This document shows positions 1 to 7,107 of a DNA stretch of 64,000 bases, one piece after another. Within the stretch, counting starts at the first letter, position 1, and each line of letters opens with the position of its first letter. Source of the DNA: Terriglobus albidus (GTDB lineage: Bacteria; Acidobacteriota; Terriglobia; Terriglobales; Acidobacteriaceae); the NCBI RefSeq assembly GCF_008000815.1, contig NZ_CP042806.1, forward strand, positions 3,224,001 to 3,288,000. The letters run 5' to 3'. The position numbers and the translations under genes are program-made. The notes under the pieces were generated by a model that made no database searches, was not told the DNA's origin, and saw only the letters and a list, made by a program, of their open reading frames with translations.

Positions 1-5
1 GCAGA

Positions 6-962
6 CTACCGCTCATGGCCGGCATACGCGATGTCTCCTGATTGGCTCCGGACAAACTCCTCTACCTCAGGCATGCTGGGCATAGAAGGCTGTGCGCCGA
101 TCCGGGTTACCGATATAGCGGCAACGGCAGCCGCAAAGGCTGCACTCTCGACCGGAGACTTCCCGAGCATAAGAGCAGTCGCAAACCCTCCATTGAACGC
201 ATCCCCGGCTGCCGTCGTGTCGATTGCGTTCACGGAATACGCCGGAACGCGAGTACCGGCAACCTTCGCCGAGCGCAGATACGTTCCGTGCGCGCCCATC
301 TTGAGGACGACCCCATCGCAGCCACGGGAAAGAAGTATCCGTGCTGTTTCAGGAGCTGTCGGTTGCTCGACGGCGCCCTCCAGATAGAAGGCTGCCTCGG
401 TTTGGTTCGGAGTGAACCACGCTACATCCTGCAAGAGGCTCCGCGGCAGCTCTCTTGCGGGCGCCGGGTCAAGAATCAAGGGTACGTTTTCCCGTGCGCA
501 GATGCGGCCAAGGTATTCGACGGTTTCGAGTGGAATCTCAAGCTGTGCCAGCACCATTCCGGCGCCTCTCAGGATAGCGACGTTAGCATCCAGATCTTCC
601 GGTGTGATCTTGTAATTCGCCCCGGGAGTTACCAGAATGCTGTTGTCTCCCCCCTCAGACACAATGACCACGGCGACGCCTGAGACACCTTCGCTGGTAG
701 CGACGCCGCTGACATCCACCCCCGCACTATGCAGTTGCGTTTTGAGCTCAACGCCGAAGGTATCGCTCCCCACTCGTCCAATGAGACGGACGGGGTATCC
801 CAATCGGGCTACGGCTACGGCCTGATTCGCGCCCTTTCCGCCGGGATGGATCGCAAAGTCCGATGCGATGACAGTCTCGCCCACTGCAGGCATCTTCCTG
901 GTCATCGTTACCAGGTCTGTGTTGATGCTTCCGACGACGATAATTGGCTTTTGTGCAGACAA
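6..962 (-). CDS. rbsK: Ribokinase, PfkB family
   Basis: A 318-residue cytoplasmic sugar kinase that would phosphorylate D-ribose (or a related nucleoside sugar) at O5 with ATP. The PfkB signature 1 is visible near residues 40-55 (HPGGKGANQAVAVARLG) and signature 2 with the catalytic Asp near residues 248-262 (DTTAAGDAFNGGFA). Length is normal for RbsK. The start is a TTG that follows a strong GGGGAGGA ribosome site five bases upstream. It is the last gene of a leftward set with a sugar permease and a TonB receptor, under an apparent LacI operator, so the three probably import and activate one sugar. Ribose is inferred from the family; deoxyribose or another furanose cannot be excluded. Confidence 0.92.
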   Translation of the reverse strand: MSAQKPIIVVGSINTDLVTMTRKMPAVGETVIASDFAIHPGGKGANQAVAVARLGYPVRLIGRVGSDTFGVELKTQLHSAGVDVSGVATSEGVSGVAVVIVSEGGDNSILVTPGANYKITPEDLDANVAILRGAGMVLAQLEIPLETVEYLGRICARENVPLILDPAPARELPRSLLQDVAWFTPNQTEAAFYLEGAVEQPTAPETARILLSRGCDGVVLKMGAHGTYLRSAKVAGTRVPAYSVNAIDTTAAGDAFNGGFATALMLGKSPVESAAFAAAVAAISVTRIGAQPSMPSMPEVEEFVRSQSGDIAYAGHER

Positions 963-998
963 CGGGTTCCTCCCCTCAAGTAACAGTGAACGATGCGA

Positions 999-1988
999 TT
1001 AGAAGATAGGTGCGCAGGCGACCGCGGTTAGACCGCAGAGAAACAGAACGAACATCCAGCCCAGAATGGCTTTTGCCCGAGCAGGCGCTACGCTGAATTC
1101 ATGCCAAACAAATACCCCCCAGCAGGCGGAGATCATCGTGGCGCCTTGCCCGATGGAATAAGAAACGGTTGGTCCCACGATGTGGGCTTGTGAGGCTACG
1201 AAGTTCGCCATCGCGCCCGTTCCCCAGATTGCTCCCCCGATCATTCCCCAGAGATGCCAACCCGCTTGCGCCTGCCAATATCCCTGCATGAAAACGGGTT
1301 CGCGACCGTCGAGCGGAAAGCGCATCAAAAAATAGTTCACAGGAACAGCACAGACGGCTACCCCAAGCGCAAAGAACAGGAGTGCGGCATACGGCCCAGG
1401 GCCGGCGCTCACTGTCATTGCTTTTGAGACGAGGGGATAGAACGTGCCCATCAACAGCCCCGCGACCAGGCTGATAATGATGCCGCGACGACTCATGGCA
1501 GCGTGTTCTGTTTCGCGAAGCCGGTAGGCGATCGCATCGAATAGGATCGCGGCCGAGACAAGCGCGATTCCTCCAAAGAGGAGAACCGGATTTCCCTGGG
1601 GTGAGATGACATAGGTACTGACCGCGCCGACGATAAGTGCAAGACCGATACCGACGGGGAACGCCACCGCCAACCCGGCGATGTCGATGGCGGCGACCAA
1701 TAGAAGATTCGCAACATTGAAGATGGCGCCACTCGCCATGGCGAGAAGAATCGGATACGCGCCCGTATGAACGATGTCCGTGAGGAACGAACGGCCGGCC
1801 GATCCCATACTTCCCAGAGCCACTCCCCATAGAACTGCGCCAGCGACCAACCCTATGACGTAGTCCCAGTAGAACAATTGAAACCGGTATCCGGGACACA
1901 ACTTCATGGAGTTCGCCCATGATCCCCAGCACAGCATGCTGACGATCATGAACAGGAGTGCCACGCCGTACGTTTCAGGCTGGTACAT
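999..1988 (-). CDS. Sugar permease, GRP/RhaT-like drug-metabolite-transporter superfamily
   Basis: A polytopic inner-membrane protein of 329 residues with about ten hydrophobic segments and no signal peptide. The N-terminal stretch with CWGSWANSMKLCPGYRFQLF is typical of the glucose/ribose porter and ureide-permease-like families, which are proton symporters for sugars, nucleosides or ureides. The start ATG at 1988 (MYQPETYG) is preferred over an upstream in-frame ATG because AAAGGA lies nine bases before it. It lies 36 bases upstream of the ribokinase and downstream of the TonB receptor, so it probably moves the same sugar across the inner membrane. The exact substrate is not readable from sequence. 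Confidence 0.8.
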   Translation of the reverse strand: MYQPETYGVALLFMIVSMLCWGSWANSMKLCPGYRFQLFYWDYVIGLVAGAVLWGVALGSMGSAGRSFLTDIVHTGAYPILLAMASGAIFNVANLLLVAAIDIAGLAVAFPVGIGLALIVGAVSTYVISPQGNPVLLFGGIALVSAAILFDAIAYRLRETEHAAMSRRGIIISLVAGLLMGTFYPLVSKAMTVSAGPGPYAALLFFALGVAVCAVPVNYFLMRFPLDGREPVFMQGYWQAQAGWHLWGMIGGAIWGTGAMANFVASQAHIVGPTVSYSIGQGATMISACWGVFVWHEFSVAPARAKAILGWMFVLFLCGLTAVACAPIF

Positions 1989-2072
1989 TCTGCGGAATCC
2001 TTTCTCACCTAAAGCCCAGGTAAAAGCCTTGCAGGAAGCAGGCACTACATCACCTGCTCCTGCGAAGAACGC

Positions 2073-2091
2073 GGCAGGAGCTTTTCCTGCC
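2073..2091. other. Intergenic hairpin between receptor and permease genes
   Basis: Arms GGCAGGA and TCCTGCC are perfect and separated by five bases. It sits in the 134-base gap between the TonB receptor and permease genes. There is no T-tract on the minus strand, so it is more likely an mRNA processing or stabilising structure than a full terminator. Confidence 0.35.
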
Positions 2092-2122
2092 TGCGCTCCA
2101 GCCTCCGCAACTCATACGGAGA

Positions 2123-5100
2123 CTAGAAGCTCAAACGTAACGCGAGTTGAATCTGCCTGGCATTGCCGGCAGAAGTGACCTTTCCGAAGACAGCCGAGGA
2201 ACTCGCTGTCGTCGGGTTATTGAATTGAACATTGTTGAACACGTTGAAGAAATCGGCACGGAACTGGATGTTTGATCCTTCGCGTTTCAGGAAAGGGAAG
2301 TTCTTTACTCCGCTGATGTCGGTATCAAAGTACGAGGGGCCGGTCAGGCTGTTCCTCCCGCTGTTACCGAAGGTTCCAGTCGGCGGCGTGACGTACGCCG
2401 TTGTATCGAAATATCCCGTTCTCGCCCACGATTGCCGGCTACCGCAGCCGGCGCAAGGATTGTGTGCGAGGTTCAGGCGCAGATTACCGACACTTCTGCC
2501 GGGTCCGAGCCACGCTGCTGGTGCACCCGTAGTTACGGAGAAGGGTGTGCCGCTGCTGTAATTCAGAATCCCTGAAAGACCCCATCCTCCGATGATGTAT
2601 TTCAGCGTCGCCATCTTGTCGAGCCGTGGAAGGTTCCAGACTCCGTTCAGTCGAAGAAGATGTGCCTGATTGAAGTCAGACCTGGCGTACTCTGGCGTAA
2701 GAATGTTGTACGGATCCTGCACGGTGGAGCCATCGACATCCGCGACAGATCCAGCATCGAGAGACTTCGAGAAAGTGTACGCCAGTTGCATCGTGTAGCC
2801 TGCGGAGAGTCGCTTTCTCGTGGTGATCTGCAGCGCGTTGTAATTGGAATAACCAATCGAATTGATGCCCGTGATTCCGGCATAATACTGCGGCAGGAAT
2901 GGCCGGCGCGACTGCGCATTCGATGCATTGCCCCCGGCAGAATAAGGAGCGGCATTTGCCTGGTGTCCGTACCACAGGCGCCTTCCCGCCCCACCCACAT
3001 AGCCGGCCTGCACCACGAATTCTTTTGGGAACTCATGTTGCACATTTAGATTGAACTGCTGCATGTACGCGTTCTTGAGATGCGGGTCCGGCGCGTAGTA
3101 TTGCGAACCAGCAGGGAAGAGCGGGTTAGATGGATCAAAGGTGTATGGGAATGGATTTGCGATCCCCGTACCCGTGTATGGATCAGAAAAAGTATGCGGG
3201 ACAAAGCTGAGTTGTGGCTGGAAGGGCGGGGCCTCGATCGCATTTGCGAGCGTGATGGCTCCGGGCGCATTGTAGAAAATACCGTAGCCGCCACGCAGCG
3301 CAGTCTTTCCGTTACCGAAGACATCATAGGAGAACCCGACTCGCGGTGCGAGATTCGTTTTGTCCGTGAAGATAAGCCCGTCCGGGTAACCCGGGTCTCC
3401 CGCAAATGCCAGACCGGGGATGGCAGATGGAATTCTCTTCGACTTATAGTTGGGATCGAAGGTGACAGTAACGGAATTAAGGCCGTCTTCTTTCCATGGC
3501 AGCATCAGGTCATATCGCAGGCCAAGATTCAAGGTCAGGCGAGAAGAGACCCGGAGATCGTTCTGCGCATAGAAGCTATACCCCATTGTCGTTTCCGAAC
3601 CGGTAAACGGAACGTTTTGCCCGAAGGCGATGGGACGGCCAATCAGATAGTCCGCCAAGGCATTGCCGGTTATCGCGCCACTGAATGTTGGATTGCCTGA
3701 GGTGAAGGTGAAAGGCCAGTTCAGAAGCTCAGCTTCGTGAAGGCCCAGGAAGCCGAAGCTCCAGGCACTCTTTCCGTGGATCCACGACAACTTCGCGTCG
3801 ATCTGCTTCAACGCTGAGTTCTCGTAGTCGGAGTATCCGGAAGAAAAACTTCCGACACCAGAGATCGTCACAATGGGAGACACGTTGAATCCGTCCGTCG
3901 CATACTTCCCACCCATCTGTGCAACTGTCAGAACCTTCCCTTGCTGGGCGCCAGTTGTATTCAGGTTCGTGTCGGAATACCCGAAATCTCCAACCAGGTT
4001 CGACGTGAATGTATGTGTATCCCTCACGGTGAAGCCCTGGTTGGGCGACGAGAACGAAGTGTAAGAGGCGTTGTTCCCCGTAAACGTGGGAGTCGTGTTA
4101 TTCACGCGAAAGAACCTAAAATATGCCAGATCCTTCTTGGTGAACTTATAGTCGCCTCTCACGGTGAATTGGTTGCCGGTTACAGGATTCGCGAATTGGC
4201 CGGAGAACAGGCCCGTGGCTGCATTGGCGATGGGAATATAGGTATTCATAAATCCCACTGATAACGGATCCCATTGAGCTTGCGGTATCTGATTGTTGGG
4301 GTATGGCTGCCCGGTTGAAGGGTCTATGAGCTGCTTTGAAATAGCCCTGAAATCTCCCGCGCGTTCCGCAGGCGTCAAGGTAGCCAGGTTCTGGAGGATT
4401 ACCTGGTGGATTCGCAATCCTTCGTACGTAGTAAAGAAGAACGCTTTCTCCTTCCAGATCGGACCGCCAACGGCAAAACCGAACTGGTTCTGTTTGAGAA
4501 TCGGTTTGGGTGCCGGCGCAGGCGCAAACCAGTTCCTTGCGTTCAATGCGTCGTTGCGGAAAAACTCCCACACCGATCCGTGGAAGGCGTTGGTTCCGGA
4601 TTTGCTGATTGCGACGAACGCACCTCCCGACGCGTGCCCATATTCCGCACCAGCGTTACTTGTAATGAGCGAGAACTCCCCGATGGAGTCAGGGTTCGGG
4701 AGGTTAGCAGGGCGGTTGTAAAGTGCCGTCACGAGGATAGCGCCGTCGAGCGACACCTCACTTCCGTTGACACGGCTACCATTCACCGTCAGCAGCGGAC
4801 CGCTACGCTGGTTCGTGACGACGGCAGGTAAGCTGTTGCCGGCCGCACCGGCGCTGGAGGCATTTCCCACGCCAGGTACCAACGTGAGAAGTTGCAGCGT
4901 GCTTCGCGTGTTAAGGGGCAATTCCTTGATCTGAGTGTTGTCGACTTCACTTCGAAGGGTTGCCGACGAAGTATCGACCTGCGCTGCCTGCCCAAAGACC
5001 TCGATCGTTTCGGTTGCGCTTCCAATCTGAAGCGCAAGGTCAAGCCGGGCTTGTTGTCCGCCCTCAAGAACGATTCCGGATTGCGTGTAGGTCTTAAACC

Positions 5101-5389
5101 CCGCCGCAACCGCCGTCAGCGTGTACGAGCCGACCGGAAGTGAGGAGATAGCGTAGTCACCCTCCCCCGAACTCGTGGCAGTGCGCTCCAATCCTGTACC
5201 GGTGTTCTTGACGGTGATCGTTGCACTGGGAATTTCAGCGCCGCTTGCATCAAGAACCTTCCCGAGAATCTGAGCATTGATAGTTTGGGCGCTAGCGGCT
5301 TTGACACCATAACCACCAGCCAACGTAACTGAAAGCAGCCATCCAATCAGCCGCAATTGCAAGCACAGCCGACCCTTCGTTTTCTTCAC
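2123..5389 (-). CDS. TonB-dependent receptor, Oar-like, with carboxypeptidase-regulatory N-domain
   Basis: Outer-membrane transporter of 1088 residues. After a signal sequence (hydrophobic stretch followed by AASAQ at about residues 30-35) there is a CarboxypepD_reg/Ig-like beta-sandwich (about 37-125, GKVLDASGAEIPSATITVKN), then a plug domain and a long beta-barrel ending in the terminal aromatic residue of LALRLSF. No classic TonB box was identified. The start chosen is GTG at 5389, seven bases after GGAGG; an upstream in-frame ATG at 5512 would run through the promoter and operator. Such receptors are numerous in Acidobacteria and usually import glycans or glycosides. Adjacent ribokinase, permease and LacI genes suggest a ribose- or nucleoside-type ligand (inference). 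Confidence 0.92.
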   Translation of the reverse strand: MKKTKGRLCLQLRLIGWLLSVTLAGGYGVKAASAQTINAQILGKVLDASGAEIPSATITVKNTGTGLERTATSSGEGDYAISSLPVGSYTLTAVAAGFKTYTQSGIVLEGGQQARLDLALQIGSATETIEVFGQAAQVDTSSATLRSEVDNTQIKELPLNTRSTLQLLTLVPGVGNASSAGAAGNSLPAVVTNQRSGPLLTVNGSRVNGSEVSLDGAILVTALYNRPANLPNPDSIGEFSLITSNAGAEYGHASGGAFVAISKSGTNAFHGSVWEFFRNDALNARNWFAPAPAPKPILKQNQFGFAVGGPIWKEKAFFFTTYEGLRIHQVILQNLATLTPAERAGDFRAISKQLIDPSTGQPYPNNQIPQAQWDPLSVGFMNTYIPIANAATGLFSGQFANPVTGNQFTVRGDYKFTKKDLAYFRFFRVNNTTPTFTGNNASYTSFSSPNQGFTVRDTHTFTSNLVGDFGYSDTNLNTTGAQQGKVLTVAQMGGKYATDGFNVSPIVTISGVGSFSSGYSDYENSALKQIDAKLSWIHGKSAWSFGFLGLHEAELLNWPFTFTSGNPTFSGAITGNALADYLIGRPIAFGQNVPFTGSETTMGYSFYAQNDLRVSSRLTLNLGLRYDLMLPWKEDGLNSVTVTFDPNYKSKRIPSAIPGLAFAGDPGYPDGLIFTDKTNLAPRVGFSYDVFGNGKTALRGGYGIFYNAPGAITLANAIEAPPFQPQLSFVPHTFSDPYTGTGIANPFPYTFDPSNPLFPAGSQYYAPDPHLKNAYMQQFNLNVQHEFPKEFVVQAGYVGGAGRRLWYGHQANAAPYSAGGNASNAQSRRPFLPQYYAGITGINSIGYSNYNALQITTRKRLSAGYTMQLAYTFSKSLDAGSVADVDGSTVQDPYNILTPEYARSDFNQAHLLRLNGVWNLPRLDKMATLKYIIGGWGLSGILNYSSGTPFSVTTGAPAAWLGPGRSVGNLRLNLAHNPCAGCGSRQSWARTGYFDTTAYVTPPTGTFGNSGRNSLTGPSYFDTDISGVKNFPFLKREGSNIQFRADFFNVFNNVQFNNPTTASSSAVFGKVTSAGNARQIQLALRLSF

Positions 5390-5453
5390 GGTATAGCCTC
5401 CGATTCCAGACCCTTTGAGCGTTTCAGCGTGCGTCGCACAGATCTCAATGATT

Positions 5454-5471
5454 TTTTGAAAGCTTTCAAAA
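5454..5471. promoter_or_regulatory. LacI-type operator at the TonB-receptor promoter
   Basis: Perfect 18-base palindrome TTTTGAAAGCTTTCAAAA. It lies 11 bases downstream of the predicted -10 box of the leftward promoter, so a bound repressor would cover the start of transcription. It matches the operator on the lacI side at 16 of 18 positions, differing only in the central two bases. Confidence 0.8.
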
Positions 5472-5482
5472 CGGTGCCCACA

Positions 5483-5512
5483 AAAATAGGAGCGTATCCC
5501 TCTGCTTGTCAA
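5483..5512 (-). promoter_or_regulatory. Sigma70-type promoter for the receptor-permease-ribokinase set
   Basis: On the minus strand a perfect -35 TTGACA (5507-5512) is followed after 18 bases by TATTTT (5483-5488). Transcription would start near 5476, immediately before the palindromic operator. Confidence 0.6.
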
Positions 5513-5603
5513 GAAATTTTTAAATAAGATGCGATACCTTAGTTTTTACGCGGGTAAATGCGGATGCACATTGGGGGAGGAGGTGCGAGCTTCGAGTCCT
5601 GAA

Positions 5604-5623
5604 ATTTTGAAATATTTCAAAAT
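5604..5623. promoter_or_regulatory. LacI-type operator at the lacI promoter
   Basis: Perfect 20-base palindrome ATTTTGAAATATTTCAAAAT overlapping the -35 box and spacer of the lacI promoter, which points to autoregulation. Its centre is 151 bases from that of the partner operator, a spacing at which DNA looping by a tetrameric repressor would be possible. Confidence 0.8.
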
Positions 5624-5635
5624 CGGACATAAAAT
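5607..5635 (+). promoter_or_regulatory. Sigma70-type promoter for lacI
   Basis: -35 TTGAAA (5607-5612), a 17-base spacer and -10 TAAAAT (5630-5635). The operator covers the -35 element. Confidence 0.6.
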
Positions 5636-5682
5636 GAGGTTGCATTTATAACTCGATGGGAGGGCTCGCAGGAGTAGACACT

Positions 5683-6735
5683 ATGGCGAATATGCAGGAG
5701 ATTGCAAAACTAGCCGGTGTCTCACTGGGCACCGTCTCACATGTCCTGAACAACACGGCGACTGTCCGGGAGCCCAGGCGGACCCGAGTGCTTCAGGCTA
5801 TACAGGCTCTTGGTTATCAGCCCAGTCAGTTGGCGCGCGGCCTGCGCCGTGACCACACGAACATGATTGGGATGATCATTCCCGATGTCACAAACCCCTT
5901 CTTTCCCGCGGTGGTCCGCGGCGCGGAAGACGTCGCCTTCTCGAGCGGCTACCGTTTGATTCTTTGCAACACAGACAATGATCATTCCAAAGAACTGATT
6001 CACCTCAATGAGCTACGGACCTACTTGCCCGCCGGCCTGATTGTGATTCCGTCGAATTTCAGCGACCTTACAACACAGGCGGAATCGTACCGGCAGGCGG
6101 GCACGGGCGTTGTGTGTATTGACCGGCTTCCCAAGAACTGGAGCGGCGACAGTGTAACCGCGGATAACAAAGCCGGCGCCTACAACGCAACTCGTCATCT
6201 GATTCGGCTGGGGCACACTCGAATCGCGACCATCACCGGGCCGTTGCACCTCACAAATGCTAAGGAGCGCCTTGAAGGATTCAGGCGGGCGATGAAGGAG
6301 GCAAAGCTTCCTCTTGCTCCGGAATACATCCAGGAGACCCGTTTCGACAAACAGGGAGGATACTCCAAGACTCAAGTGCTGCTGCGTCTGATTCCGCCTC
6401 CGACAGCAATCTTCGCTGGCAACGACATGATCGCCCTGGGAGTCTTGCTGGCCGTCCGGGAATCAGGTCTTCGCTGCCCTGAGGATGTTTCCATTATTGG
6501 CTTCGATGATCTGGATCTGGGCGAAACGACGAATCCATCGCTCTCCTCAGTCTCGCAGTCGGGCTACCAGCTTGGCACGACCGCCGCCCGTCTGTTGCTT
6601 GACCGTAAGGAGGGCGACGCGAGCCCCGCGAAGCATATCGTTTTAGAAACCGTATTGAAGCTGAGGGATTCGGTAGCACCGCCGCTGTCGCGCGAGACGT
6701 CGGGAACGCGCGCAAGGCGGAGGAACAAAGAATAG
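5683..6735 (+). CDS. LacI-family transcriptional regulator
   Basis: 350-residue repressor. An N-terminal helix-turn-helix of the LacI type occupies about residues 4-24 (MQEIAKLAGVSLGTVSHVLN), followed by the hinge and a periplasmic-binding-protein-like effector domain (about 60-330) with the usual NPFF and AGND motifs. The start at 5683 is taken because GGAG lies eight bases upstream; an in-frame ATG at 5656 would add nine residues. It is divergent from the receptor-permease-ribokinase genes and both promoters carry the same palindrome, so it most likely represses those genes and itself until a sugar, probably the transported one, binds. The effector is inferred, not seen. Confidence 0.93.
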   Translation: MANMQEIAKLAGVSLGTVSHVLNNTATVREPRRTRVLQAIQALGYQPSQLARGLRRDHTNMIGMIIPDVTNPFFPAVVRGAEDVAFSSGYRLILCNTDNDHSKELIHLNELRTYLPAGLIVIPSNFSDLTTQAESYRQAGTGVVCIDRLPKNWSGDSVTADNKAGAYNATRHLIRLGHTRIATITGPLHLTNAKERLEGFRRAMKEAKLPLAPEYIQETRFDKQGGYSKTQVLLRLIPPPTAIFAGNDMIALGVLLAVRESGLRCPEDVSIIGFDDLDLGETTNPSLSSVSQSGYQLGTTAARLLLDRKEGDASPAKHIVLETVLKLRDSVAPPLSRETSGTRARRRNKE

Positions 6736-7107
6736 CCAACCTGATGCAACAAGTAGAAGCAGTGGACAGCTGCAGGCGGTGAGGTCTCATCGCTTCGACT
6801 TACCTCGGGATGAAAATGCTGAGCAGGTTAAGTGGGCCGATCACATCAGAGTGCCGTTAGTCCATCACGCTGGTATGTACCTTCCCCGCCTTCTTGAAAC
6901 CCTCTACTCGTCCATGTGAAATGCGCTTCCTTGATGAGTGCGTTGGCGAGTTAACGCGAGTCAAGAATCAATCGTAAGTGTCTACTAAGCCTTATGGACG
7001 CCATGCGAAGAGTGCGGTACCAGCTTCATGTAATAGTCGGCGTTGCGAGCCGTGTCTAGTATCAGGACGAGTTGGTACTGAAGACTTAAAAATATAGGGG
7101 CGCAATT
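6736..7107. other. Intergenic region, possible decayed coding sequence
   Basis: 372 bases between lacI and the oxidoreductase gene with no supported gene. On the minus strand about 33 codons are open between roughly 7081 and 6984, ending in TAG, with protein-like composition (DTARNADYYMKLVPHSSHG), which could be the tail of a lost gene. No terminator with a clear T-tract was found after lacI. Confidence 0.3.

Noticed and set aside
5512-5656. Extended N-termini: receptor from ATG 5512 and LacI from ATG 5656
   Set aside because: The first would place coding sequence across the promoter and operator; the second has a worse-placed ribosome site than 5683.
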